22,166 nucleotides of DNA from Holdemanella hominis (lineage in GTDB: Bacteria; Bacillota_I; Bacilli_A; Erysipelotrichales; Erysipelotrichaceae): the NCBI RefSeq assembly GCF_014306155.1, contig NZ_JACRWH010000035.1, positions 1 to 22,166 on the forward strand, written 5' to 3'. Below are positions 1 to 6,871 of this stretch, one piece after another. How positions within the stretch are numbered: the stretch's first letter is position 1; each line of letters starts with the position of its first letter. A program made the position numbers and the translations under genes. A model generated the notes under the pieces. That model searched no databases. It had not been told where the DNA came from and saw only the letters and a program-made list of their open reading frames with translations.

Positions 1-171
1 TATCAGCGCAATATGAAACCTAAATCGGCTATACCATTTAATACAAAAGCATCATAGCGCTACATTGATTATATTTCATATATGAGTCACAGGCAAATTT
101 TTTTGAAGTGCAAAAATTTACCTTTTCGTCATACCTTAAATACCACATTTTTAACTGTAACGTAAGTAAAG

Positions 172-197
172 GCCTGGATATAGAATTGTATCCAGGC
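172..197 (-). terminator. Hairpin downstream of the 338-aa membrane protein gene
   Basis: A perfect 9-bp stem (GCCTGGATA paired with TATCCAGGC) encloses an 8-nt loop. It lies about 60 bp past the stop of the leftward membrane-protein gene. On the minus strand it is followed only by CCTTTACTT, a weak T tract, so termination is likely but not certain. I see no gene in positions 1-171. Confidence 0.4.
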
Positions 198-248
198 TTA
201 ACTTAATAAGAATTTATCACTGTCACTATCCCGTTAGCTTAACTTAAT
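196..248. repeat. 12-bp direct repeat downstream of the membrane protein gene
   Basis: GCTTAACTTAAT occurs at 196-207 and again at 237-248, 41 bp apart. The first copy overlaps the end of the hairpin at 172-197. No function can be assigned. Confidence 0.4.
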
Positions 249-258
249 GACATTGGAA

Positions 259-1275
259 TTAGTCTCTGGGATTTTGTGCATATTCTTGTTTTGATTGTAA
301 AACACGGATTGCGAATATAGATAGAATAACCAATCGAATGAGATCTAGAATCACAAAGAAGATAAATACACGAAGCGAATATTCCTGTGATTTATAGTAG
401 TTCATAAAGGTTGGTAAATAAACTAAAATACGAATAAATTCGCCTATCATACAACATGCGATAATCTTCTTTGTCGCCTTTTGATTGTAGTACATATAGA
501 ATAATGGAATGGTCCAAATAAAAGCAGTAAAAATACACAACATAAACATGTCTTTTGTTGCAAATACTTTTTGCATATCCAAACTTGCAAATAGATTTGA
601 AAAGATTTGTATTAGAATTGGAAATAAAATTAATTCGCCATAAATAATAATGCCTAAACGAACGGATAGTTGGGGCAAAGTCATAGGAGCTTTTTCTACT
701 ACATATTCATCTTCTTCATCTTGTTCAGTTGGTTCGAATTTTTTTTCGTATTTATCTTTGATTTTTTCATAATCTACATTCTTTGTTTGTTTAGCTACCC
801 AATCATCGTTTTCATCGTCTAACTCGATTGTGTGATCAAAATAAATCTTGCACCAACGATTGTTTCTTAAGTATCCCCCAATTTGGCAAAGTACAATGGT
901 TTTTAAAAGCATACAAGCAACAAGGACAAAGAATGGTAAGATGGTTGTAAGGTTTGACAACAATAATTTGATTGGAAAGTATATAATCAAAAAACTGATC
1001 GCAATATTTATCCAATATAGAATACGAAACCATTTTTTACCTGTTGAAAGAAGAAGAAATGTGATGCCATATAAAAGAATCTGTCCGATTCCTAATTTGA
1101 TCAACATAGAGCGGAATGCTGGATCATCTACTTTCAAGAATTCCATGCTTGAGAAAAGATATGCCATGGCTAAAAAATAAACGCAAAGTACAAAAAAATA
1201 AAGAATAAGATGTATAGTGATTTTATGTTTTGATTTTTGGTATAGGATTAGGTTTTCTTCTTGTTTAGAATACAT
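259..1275 (-). CDS. Multi-spanning membrane protein, function unknown
   Basis: A 338-aa protein I do not recognise. It has hydrophobic segments near residues 20-42, 60-77, 85-105 and 112-132, then an acidic, charged cytoplasmic-looking stretch (about 145-195, with runs of D/E and K), then four more hydrophobic segments up to about residue 325. This gives roughly eight transmembrane helices split into two groups of four by a hydrophilic linker. The start ATG at 1275 follows a modest purine-rich region (AGTAGG). It is divergent from the thioesterase gene, with about 130 bp between them that holds a Rex-like operator. The length and hydrophobicity make it a real gene; transporter or sensor roles are both possible and neither is supported. 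Confidence 0.8.
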   Translation of the reverse strand: MYSKQEENLILYQKSKHKITIHLILYFFVLCVYFLAMAYLFSSMEFLKVDDPAFRSMLIKLGIGQILLYGITFLLLSTGKKWFRILYWINIAISFLIIYFPIKLLLSNLTTILPFFVLVACMLLKTIVLCQIGGYLRNNRWCKIYFDHTIELDDENDDWVAKQTKNVDYEKIKDKYEKKFEPTEQDEEDEYVVEKAPMTLPQLSVRLGIIIYGELILFPILIQIFSNLFASLDMQKVFATKDMFMLCIFTAFIWTIPLFYMYYNQKATKKIIACCMIGEFIRILVYLPTFMNYYKSQEYSLRVFIFFVILDLIRLVILSIFAIRVLQSKQEYAQNPRD

Positions 1276-1358
1276 ATATGACCTACTTTCTATTAGAAAT
1301 GATTGATTCTTTTCTCTTAATACATTCTATCACAGAACGAGGAAACTAATAAAATACA

Positions 1359-1387
1359 TTGTCAATATTTTAACAATGGATTAATAT
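1359..1387 (+). promoter_or_regulatory. Thioesterase promoter with overlapping Rex-type operator
   Basis: The -35 TTGTCA (1359-1364) and -10 TAATAT (1382-1387) are separated by 17 bp. The first 18 bp (1359-1376) read TTGTCAA-TATT-TTAACAA, one mismatch from the clostridial-type Rex site TTGTTAA-N4-TTAACAA. A bound repressor would cover the -35 and part of the spacer. A rex gene lies in the same window, at 14991. The predicted transcript would have a leader of only about 15 nt. Confidence 0.5.
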
Positions 1388-1408
1388 ATCAAAGGAGGGA
1401 TAACAAAC

Positions 1409-1777
1409 ATGGATTTAAAAACAATTCGAATTCAACGTGTGGTTGAAAAACAAAATTTGGCTTCCGTTATGAAGAGTGGATCATTGGATGTATTAGCTAC
1501 ACCGCAAATGATCGCATGGATGGAAGAGGCTGCATGTCTATGCCTAGAATTAGAAGAAGGTAAGACAAGCGTTGGCATCAGTATGAATGTGTCTCATGAT
1601 ATGGCAAGTCCATTAGGGGCAACAATCACAATTGAGGCTAAGATGGTTAATGTGGATGGTCGCAAAATTGATTATGAAGTACAAGCGTTCCAAGATGGTA
1701 AATCAATTGGAAAAGGTGTACACAGTCGTTTTGTGGTTGATGCACAAAAATTTATCGATAAAACATACCAGAAATAA
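1409..1777 (+). CDS. Hotdog-fold acyl-CoA thioesterase, FlK-like
   Basis: A 122-aa protein with the character of the fluoroacetyl-CoA-thioesterase-like (FlK) hotdog family: an N-terminal region leading into LATPQMIAWMEEAA (start of the central helix), then the strand region SVGISMNVSHDMASPLGATI, and a C-terminal GKSIGKGVHSRFVV strand. The predicted role is hydrolysis of a short acyl-CoA in the cytoplasm; the substrate cannot be told. The length is typical of the family. A strong ribosome site (AAAGGAGGG) precedes the ATG at 1409. The gene is monocistronic, with a Rex-type site over its promoter, suggesting control by the NADH/NAD+ ratio (inference). Confidence 0.8.
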   Translation: MDLKTIRIQRVVEKQNLASVMKSGSLDVLATPQMIAWMEEAACLCLELEEGKTSVGISMNVSHDMASPLGATITIEAKMVNVDGRKIDYEVQAFQDGKSIGKGVHSRFVVDAQKFIDKTYQK

Positions 1778-1783
1778 AAAAAG

Positions 1784-1809
1784 AAACCCATGTTAATATG
1801 CATGGGTTT
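1784..1809. terminator. Bidirectional terminator between convergent genes
   Basis: AAACCCATG (1784-1792) pairs with CATGGGTTT (1801-1809) around an 8-nt loop. It is followed by a T run on the plus strand and by TTC then seven T on the minus strand. It ends the thioesterase transcript and overlaps the last codons of the convergent DUF4015 gene. Confidence 0.8.
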
Positions 1810-3437
1810 TAAAATCCGCTTTTGATTCTATCTATATCTTTCTTATCGCCACTAGCTAACCAAACCATATAATCCGGGTAATTTGTGTCTTTAAGTGCTT
1901 TTATTTCTTGTTTTACACCATCTGCATCTATATTGTATCCCTGAATCCATGTTCGGTATTTAGCGGGATATTTGATACTTTTTAATTGCTCGTCACTGAT
2001 CTTAGTGAATGCATATAAAGTGTCGTATGGCTTTTCAATAGGATTATCAATGTTAAAGCTTCCATTTGAAAAGTGATCTAAATAAGGCATAGGACAAATG
2101 ATATCAACGACATTGGCGATGGCTGGAAGAAATTGTCCAATATCTTGATCATCGCAAGCTACAATAGGCCACGCGAACATATCGGCTGCAACATAAACGC
2201 GTTTTGGGGATAATTCTTCTTTTGCGTATTGAAGAAAACTTTGGATGGCGGCTACTTTACTTTCTTTATATGTATTGTGAAAGTTTAGTTTAGAGTTTGC
2301 GCTTGCGGTTCCATCAGGAAAACGGACATAATCAAATTGAATTTCATTAAAGCCTAGATCAGCACACTCTTTGGCAAGTTCCACATTATACATCCATGCT
2401 TTTCTAGAATACGCACTAGGCCAGTATTGATCGTTGTAGACAACTAAATTGCCATTGTGGTCCGTTAATGATTCATTTGGGTTTTCCATCGCAAAAACAG
2501 CATCTTTAAAAGTAACGATACGGCTTACACAATAGAATCCCTTTTTTTTGTATTCTTTTATGATTTTTGTTAAGTTTTTTTTTGAGATCATCGCATTATT
2601 TGTTGCTTGACTAGGATTTGATAAATAATCCTTACATACATCACTCGCATATAAAACTGAGCCTTCATCATTCTTAGTTTCGACAATAATCGTATTGATG
2701 TTCTTTAACTTTTCGATGTATTTTTGATTGTTGATGAAATTGTCCATTGATACATGGACGGACTTAACATGTTTAGGCATCGAATTTTCTTTATATATTT
2801 CTTTTTTGATAGGCTTGTAGTCAATTTGTGATGTGTAGGCATCTTTAGAATATCCATCTTTGTAGTAATCATCCCAATATGTCGAATAAGATATGGCTTG
2901 ATCATACTTTTTTAATGCTAATTTTCTTGATGATTCCACATATGCACCACTTAAGTAATAGGTTTTGTTTTGCTTTTTGACTTTGTACCAACGAATTTGG
3001 CCTGTGTCTTTATCCCAGTCTTTTTGATCGATGGAGACTACCTTTACTTTTTCACCTTTCTTGACAATCACTTTACTTAGTTTTCCACCTTTTTCTTCTC
3101 TTAAGTTTACCAGTCTTCGACAATAGACATAATCTAAGTGAGTAGCTTCTTCAAAACTATTTGCGAGATTTGAATTCTTAACTTTTAGTTTATCGTGATT
3201 GTATATGATAATGCTTGAATATTCTTGTTTTTGATGAACTTTTACTTTTGTACCTTTAGGAATTTTAATTTTTTCAATAACAGCTTCACCATCTTCTAAA
3301 TGTGCTTTTTCTACCGTTAGCTTACTGGTATCGCATTTAATATATCGAGTAGGGTGGAGTGAGTTTGCGGCTAAGGTAAGTAAAAATAAAAATGCCACGA
3401 TTAGCATTGGAAGAATGAACATTTGTTTACTTTTCAT
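1809..3437 (-). CDS. Putative exported glycoside hydrolase (DUF4015-type)
   Basis: A 542-aa protein. An N-terminal hydrophobic segment (residues about 7-26) looks like a signal peptide or anchor. Residues about 35-170 are lysine-rich and resemble one or two SH3-like modules, fitting wall attachment. Residues about 220-540 resemble the DUF4015 putative glycosyl hydrolase domain: HVKSVHVSMDNF at its start, NTIIVETKNDEG, the strand-end motif FNEIQFDYVRFPDG, then VYVAADMFAWP and ICPMPYLDHF. Such domains are TIM-barrel-like; acidic residues in the FDYVRFPD region are candidate catalytic groups. It has its own promoter (3453-3480) and lies just downstream of the VanZ-like gene. The substrate is unknown. 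Confidence 0.8.
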   Translation of the reverse strand: MKSKQMFILPMLIVAFLFLLTLAANSLHPTRYIKCDTSKLTVEKAHLEDGEAVIEKIKIPKGTKVKVHQKQEYSSIIIYNHDKLKVKNSNLANSFEEATHLDYVYCRRLVNLREEKGGKLSKVIVKKGEKVKVVSIDQKDWDKDTGQIRWYKVKKQNKTYYLSGAYVESSRKLALKKYDQAISYSTYWDDYYKDGYSKDAYTSQIDYKPIKKEIYKENSMPKHVKSVHVSMDNFINNQKYIEKLKNINTIIVETKNDEGSVLYASDVCKDYLSNPSQATNNAMISKKNLTKIIKEYKKKGFYCVSRIVTFKDAVFAMENPNESLTDHNGNLVVYNDQYWPSAYSRKAWMYNVELAKECADLGFNEIQFDYVRFPDGTASANSKLNFHNTYKESKVAAIQSFLQYAKEELSPKRVYVAADMFAWPIVACDDQDIGQFLPAIANVVDIICPMPYLDHFSNGSFNIDNPIEKPYDTLYAFTKISDEQLKSIKYPAKYRTWIQGYNIDADGVKQEIKALKDTNYPDYMVWLASGDKKDIDRIKSGF

Positions 3438-3452
3438 GTAATCACCAATAGA

Positions 3453-3480
3453 ATCGTAGCATAATTCATATAATTGTCAA
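3453..3480 (-). promoter_or_regulatory. Promoter of the DUF4015-type gene
   Basis: On the minus strand, a consensus -35 TTGACA (3475-3480) and a -10-like TACGAT (3453-3458) are 16 bp apart. The -10 ends about 16 bp upstream of the ATG at 3437. The -35 lies immediately past the stop codon of the VanZ-like gene. Confidence 0.5.
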
Positions 3481-3482
3481 TT

Positions 3483-3884
3483 TTAAAGCGCTTTTTGGGA
3501 TGATTTCCATCGAATCAGACCAATGTTTAATAGAATTAGGGATAAAGCACCACAAGTATCAATGCATATGTCTGTAATCTGCGGGCTTCTTCCTGAGACA
3601 AAAGATTGATGCCATTCATCACTGCAAGCATATAGAATGCATGTGACCAAAGCGTATAGTGCAGAGTGTTTCACACCATAGCTCTTATACATATAGAATG
3701 TATTGAATCCAAGCATGGCATAAATTGTGAAATGTGCGAGTTTACGAACGATATGCATTGAGAATGGTAAAAATTGTAAAAACCAGGCACTTGTTTGTGT
3801 GGATTGTGCTGCATTTTGACTGGAAAAATAAAAGATCAGTAGCATGTTACAGATTGTAAAAATGGTAAAAATGTGTTTTTTCAA
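3483..3884 (-). CDS. VanZ-like membrane protein
   Basis: A 133-aa protein of the VanZ family. Visible family features are the early helix followed by FYFSSQNAAQS, the central VRKLAHFTIYAMLGF motif, and the DEWHQSFVSGRSPQITDICIDTCGA motif followed by a last helix. Four transmembrane segments are predicted. VanZ relatives are linked to glycopeptide resistance in some species, but most homologues have no defined function. The start is TTG at 3884, well placed behind AAAAGGAG. The TTG overlaps the stop of the upstream HAD gene in a TTGA arrangement, so the two are translationally coupled. Confidence 0.85.
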   Translation of the reverse strand: MKKHIFTIFTICNMLLIFYFSSQNAAQSTQTSAWFLQFLPFSMHIVRKLAHFTIYAMLGFNTFYMYKSYGVKHSALYALVTCILYACSDEWHQSFVSGRSPQITDICIDTCGALSLILLNIGLIRWKSSQKAL

Positions 3885-4402
3885 TTCGAAAACTCCTTTT
3901 GTTGAATAAATAAAGCATAGTTCGCCTTCTTGTAGTCGGATTCTTTGAAATAGTGGCGAACATAAACAAAATGATAATCGAAAGCTTTGGACATGTCAAA
4001 ATCATCTAAAATAATATAACTTGTCACATTGTTTTCATTAATAAATTCTTGAATAGCTTTTGTGCGTGGATTAATCAAAGTGGTAACGGATTTAACATAC
4101 TTTCCTAAATCAAAGATGTCAAACATGGCCTGAAGTTGTTCTAATGAATAGACTATTCTCCATGAGCTTGTGATGATGATTTGAGCATCATATTTTTCAA
4201 TGAGTTGCTTCAAAAGTTGAATACTTTCTTTTGAAAAACAATAATAAACTTGATTAACTAAATATGCGTTTAGTGTGGCAATTTTTGGGTGGTTCAATTT
4301 TTTTGCCAGGACATCTGGTAAATTGTAATCGAGACAATAGGAATTCTTTTTACGACTCGGATTGATTACTCCATCGATATCTAAAAATATACATGGTTTC
4401 AT
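3881..4402 (-). CDS. HAD-family hydrolase-like protein
   Basis: A 173-aa protein. It opens with FLDIDGVINP, the HAD motif I with both aspartates (DxD). IIITSSWR is motif II. IILDDFD near the C terminus fits the motif IV aspartates. The pattern 'FLDIDGVxNP ... ITSSWR' resembles the HAD domain found in some RNA-repair proteins. A phosphatase-type reaction is likely; the substrate is unknown. The start is ATG at 4402 behind GGAGG; an upstream in-frame extension to 4450 lacks a ribosome site. It heads a two-gene unit with the VanZ-like gene. Confidence 0.75.
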   Translation of the reverse strand: MKPCIFLDIDGVINPSRKKNSYCLDYNLPDVLAKKLNHPKIATLNAYLVNQVYYCFSKESIQLLKQLIEKYDAQIIITSSWRIVYSLEQLQAMFDIFDLGKYVKSVTTLINPRTKAIQEFINENNVTSYIILDDFDMSKAFDYHFVYVRHYFKESDYKKANYALFIQQKEFSN

Positions 4403-4421
4403 ATGTGTTCCTCCTTTTATT

Positions 4422-4450
4422 ATGATAGTCAAAATTGTACTCAAGTTCAA
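4422..4450 (-). promoter_or_regulatory. Promoter of the HAD-VanZ unit
   Basis: On the minus strand, TTGAAC (4445-4450) and TATCAT (4422-4427) are 17 bp apart, upstream of the ATG at 4402. It overlaps the opposite-facing rapZ promoter, so the two promoters probably exclude each other. Confidence 0.55.
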
Positions 4451-4463
4451 ATGTTGGTATAAT
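4435..4463 (+). promoter_or_regulatory. Promoter of the rapZ-yvcK operon
   Basis: TTGTAC (4435-4440), a 17-bp spacer and a perfect -10 TATAAT (4458-4463) preceded by TGG (extended -10). It sits just upstream of the ribosome site AAGGA of rapZ. Confidence 0.7.
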
Positions 4464-4484
4464 CTGTAAAAAGGATGTGTGATT

Positions 4485-5345
4485 ATGGAAAATAAAATTG
4501 TTCTTGTGACAGGAATGTCAGGGGCCGGAAAATCAAGTGCAATGAATGCTCTAGAAGATTTGGGCTATTATTGTATGGATAATTTTCCTAAGGAATTGTT
4601 GGATAATTTAGAAGACTTACTAAGAAAAGATGAGTCTCATTATAAAAATGTAGCACTTAGTGTGAGTGCTATTGATTACCAGGCTTTTGTGAGCTACTTT
4701 GAAAATATTAACCGCGATCTTCAAATCTTGTTTTTAGATTGCAGCGATGAAGAATTGTTGTTACGTTATCGCTTTACAAGAAGACAACATCCAATGATCG
4801 TGAATCATTTGGCTACAACATTAGAAGATGCGATTGAAGTAGAACGCGATTTTTTGGATCATCTACAAGAGAATTCACAGAATACGATTCATATTGATAC
4901 GACAAAATTAAGTACTTCTGCTTTGGCAAGTCGTGTTTTACACCGTTTTAAAAGTGCTCAAAGAAGCGTGTTTACAGTCACATTCCAATCTTTTGGATTT
5001 AAACATGGAGTACCATTAGATGCAGATATGGTCATTGATGTTCGTTTCTTGCCAAACCCATTTTATGATCCATTGCTTCGAGATAAAACAGGAAATCAAA
5101 AAGAAGTATATGACTATGTAATGGATAAACCAGAAACACAAGAGTTTATTGTAAAACTAAAGGATTATTGTGATTTTGTGTTCTCACAATACGAGAAACA
5201 GAACAAGTCCCATATGATTGTTGCGATTGGATGTACAGGTGGTCAACATCGCTCGGTTTCGATTTGTAACTGGTTGTATGATGAATATAAGGATACATAT
5301 CGTTGTTTTAAATCGCACCGTGATATTGGAGTTGACGAAGAATGA
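4485..5345 (+). CDS. rapZ: RapZ/YvcJ family nucleotide-binding protein
   Basis: A 286-aa protein of normal family length. The Walker A motif GMSGAGKSS is at residues 10-18, with the family region LEDLGYYCMDNFP just after. The C-terminal domain carries DVRFLPNPFYDPLLRDKTG and the terminal signature AIGCTGGQHRSV. In enterobacteria RapZ is an RNA-binding adaptor for glmZ sRNA decay and senses glucosamine-6-phosphate; in Gram-positives the YvcJ homologue binds and hydrolyses nucleotides and its role is less clear. ATG 4485 is preferred over GTG 4479 because AAGGA is then spaced about 9 nt. Its stop overlaps the yvcK start by 4 nt (ATGA). Confidence 0.93.
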   Translation: MENKIVLVTGMSGAGKSSAMNALEDLGYYCMDNFPKELLDNLEDLLRKDESHYKNVALSVSAIDYQAFVSYFENINRDLQILFLDCSDEELLLRYRFTRRQHPMIVNHLATTLEDAIEVERDFLDHLQENSQNTIHIDTTKLSTSALASRVLHRFKSAQRSVFTVTFQSFGFKHGVPLDADMVIDVRFLPNPFYDPLLRDKTGNQKEVYDYVMDKPETQEFIVKLKDYCDFVFSQYEKQNKSHMIVAIGCTGGQHRSVSICNWLYDEYKDTYRCFKSHRDIGVDEE

Positions 5346-6289
5346 AAAAAATAGTCGTAATTGGTGGGGGCACAGGTCTTTCAAGCATGTTAAAGGGTAT
5401 GAAACGTTTGGAAGATGTTGATTTAACGGCCATTGTTACAGTAGCCGATGATGGTGGTAGTACGGGACGAATTCGTGATATATACAATATTCCTGCAGTT
5501 GGAGATATTCGACATGTTTTATGTGCTATGGCCGATGAAGAAGATGAAGGCTTTTTCTCTGATTTGCTGAATTATCGTTTTGAAGGAAGCGAAGATGTGG
5601 GTGGTCATAATTTAGGAAACTTGATTTTCTTGGCAATGATCAATACTACAGGCTCATTTATGGGAGCAATTGAATCAATTTCAAGAGTATTAAATGTGAA
5701 GGGGAATATTCTTCCTAGTACATTGGATGTTGTTACATTATATGCAATGATGAAAGATGGCACGCTGGTTCGTGGAGAAAAAAATATCCCAACAGTATAC
5801 AACAGTATCGATCATGTTTTTTATCAGAAGTATGTGCATGCATATAAACCGGCTATTGAAGCTATTAAAAATGCCGATTTGATTATTTATGGAATTGGAT
5901 CTTTATATACTTCAATTATGCCGAATCTAATTATTTCGGATATCTCGAAGGCTATTGAAAAGAACCCTTGTAAGAAAATCTATTTTTGTAATGCTATGTC
6001 TCAGCCTGGAGAAACAGATGGATATACGGTTCAGGATCATATTAATGCAATTGAAAAACATTCATTTAAACATCCAGTAGATTTAGTGGTGGTTAACCAG
6101 TCGATGTTACCCAAGGAAGTTTTAGACATGTATGCTTCACAAAATAGTTATCCAATTTGTATTGGAAATGAAGCAACAGACTATGCTATTATACAAAGAG
6201 ATTTATTGGCGTTGGATACAAAAGGTCGTATTCGTCATAATCCAATGGCTGTCAAAGAAGTTGTAGAAGAATTGATCAAGGGGGTATAG
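5342..6289 (+). CDS. yvcK: YvcK/gluconeogenesis-factor family protein
   Basis: A 315-aa protein, the family's usual length. It starts VVIGGGTGLSSML (nucleotide-sugar-binding loop), followed by TVADDGGSTGRIR, and later DLIIYGIGSLYTSIMPNLI and YFCNAMSQPGETDGYT, all hallmarks of the CofD-like YvcK family. In Bacillus it is needed for growth on gluconeogenic substrates, affects cell shape and binds UDP-GlcNAc. It is translationally coupled to rapZ. Its last codons and TAG stop (6287-6289) lie inside the left attachment repeat of the integrated element, so the protein end is unchanged by the insertion. whiA, its usual next gene, is now 5.45 kb away. Confidence 0.93.
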   Translation: MKKIVVIGGGTGLSSMLKGMKRLEDVDLTAIVTVADDGGSTGRIRDIYNIPAVGDIRHVLCAMADEEDEGFFSDLLNYRFEGSEDVGGHNLGNLIFLAMINTTGSFMGAIESISRVLNVKGNILPSTLDVVTLYAMMKDGTLVRGEKNIPTVYNSIDHVFYQKYVHAYKPAIEAIKNADLIIYGIGSLYTSIMPNLIISDISKAIEKNPCKKIYFCNAMSQPGETDGYTVQDHINAIEKHSFKHPVDLVVVNQSMLPKEVLDMYASQNSYPICIGNEATDYAIIQRDLLALDTKGRIRHNPMAVKEVVEELIKGV

Positions 6290-6309
6290 ACTTGTCCTTT
6301 ACATCTGAA
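6279..6309 (+). repeat. attL, 31-bp direct repeat
   Basis: Identical over 31 bp to 11730-11760. It begins AGGGGGTATAG (the yvcK stop), continues through the whiA TTG start and ends in whiA codon 6. Just inside the element, GTAAAGGA (6321-6328) is the inverse of TCCTTTAC (6295-6302), a possible pair of integrase core sites. Confidence 0.9.
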
Positions 6310-6324
6310 GTATATTTCTTGTAA
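6292..6324 (+). pseudogene. Residual 5' end of whiA left at attL
   Basis: TTG at 6292 opens the first six whiA codons (MSFTSE), then runs into element sequence and stops at TAA 6322-6324 after 10 codons. It keeps the GGGGG ribosome site inside the repeat, so a 10-aa peptide might still be translated after yvcK. It is a by-product of integration, not a functional gene. Confidence 0.7.
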
Positions 6325-6386
6325 AGGATACAAACTGACATATATCCGTTACGTGCTTATACAGGCTTTATATACAGTGAAAATAT

Positions 6387-6416
6387 ATGATACATACTGT
6401 CATAGACTGATATAAA
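6387..6416 (+). promoter_or_regulatory. Rightward promoter with 15-bp shared operator-like motif
   Basis: ATGATA (6387-6392), an 18-bp spacer and TATAAA (6411-6416) with TGA before it (extended -10). The 15-bp sequence TGATACATACTGTCA (6388-6402) recurs exactly, inverted, at 10449-10463 across the small-RNA promoter. It reads as half-sites TGATA and TGTCA five bp apart. It would drive the 50-aa ORF. Confidence 0.45.
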
Positions 6417-6428
6417 CCTATTTAATTG

Positions 6429-6478
6429 AGTAACAAATTGAGTTACAAATTTTAAATGAGTAACAAGAAAGTAACAAA
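6429..6478 (+). repeat. Four AGTAACAA-type repeats, probable integrase arm sites (left)
   Basis: AGTAACAAA at 6429, AGTTACAAA at 6441, AGTAACAAG at 6459 and AGTAACAAA at 6470, all in the same orientation, spaced 12, 18 and 11 bp. The same motif occurs twice at the right end (11631 and 11642). Tandem motifs at both ends of an element with a Tn916-type integrase are best read as arm-type binding sites. Confidence 0.6.
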
Positions 6479-6508
6479 AATAAGCACGAAACAACGGAGG
6501 ATATAATC

Positions 6509-6661
6509 ATGTTACAAGAAACAAAAGCAACCCAACAAAACAATAAAGAAATGGATAAAGAATCTTATGTACGTAAGATAGATGAAATGTTATCATTGAT
6601 GGATTCTAACACTATTAAGCGAATATACAATTTTGTTTATAGAGTATGGATTCACCTATAA
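6509..6661 (+). CDS. Small element protein of 50 aa, unknown
   Basis: ATG at 6509 follows CGGAGG with an 8-nt spacing, and the frame runs 50 codons to TAA at 6659-6661. The N-terminal half is polar (Q, K, N, E). The C-terminal half, YVRKIDEMLSLMDSNTIKRI then YNFVYRVWIHL, is a likely pair of amphipathic helices. This resembles in general character the short 'leucine/isoleucine-rich helix' proteins common in Firmicute mobile elements. It is the only element gene at the left end reading rightward, after yvcK and the left arm sites, and is followed at once by a strong terminator. The function is unknown; a role in excision or as a regulator is only a guess. Confidence 0.6.
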   Translation: MLQETKATQQNNKEMDKESYVRKIDEMLSLMDSNTIKRIYNFVYRVWIHL

Positions 6662-6678
6662 AATGAATTAAGATATAA

Positions 6679-6710
6679 AAAAGGCAACAGTTCAATAGTT
6701 GCCTTTTATT
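6679..6710. terminator. Bidirectional terminator between the 50-aa ORF and the leftward operon
   Basis: AAAGGCAAC (6680-6688) pairs with GTTGCCTTT (6698-6706). TTTTATT follows on the plus strand and six T follow on the minus strand. It stops transcripts coming from yvcK and the 50-aa ORF, and also ends the leftward operon, whose last ORF extends into the hairpin. Confidence 0.85.
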
Positions 6711-6868
6711 ATGCGTTCACGTTCCTCAAGAAGAGAAGCGATTTTTCTACAATACAATTCCTGTTTTATATAATCTTGATTGAGATTGCATTTATTTAAT
6801 TTTAATAGCAAAAATTCTATTTCTTTGTCTATATTGCATATGCGTTCTTGAGGTGTACGAGCCCACAT
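6692..6868 (-). CDS. Small element protein of 58 aa, unknown
   Basis: ATG at 6868 is 3 nt past the stop of the coiled-coil gene, so it is probably read by translational coupling; there is no clear ribosome site. The protein begins MWARTPQERI and is then strongly helical and charged (DKEIEFLLLKLNK, then IASLLEERERIIKG), a short coiled coil. The last codons and the TGA stop lie inside the terminator hairpin. It is not recognised. It could be an assembly partner of the coiled-coil protein before it (inference from adjacency only). Confidence 0.5.
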   Translation of the reverse strand: MWARTPQERICNIDKEIEFLLLKLNKCNLNQDYIKQELYCRKIASLLEERERIIKGNY

Positions 6869-6871
6869 ATT

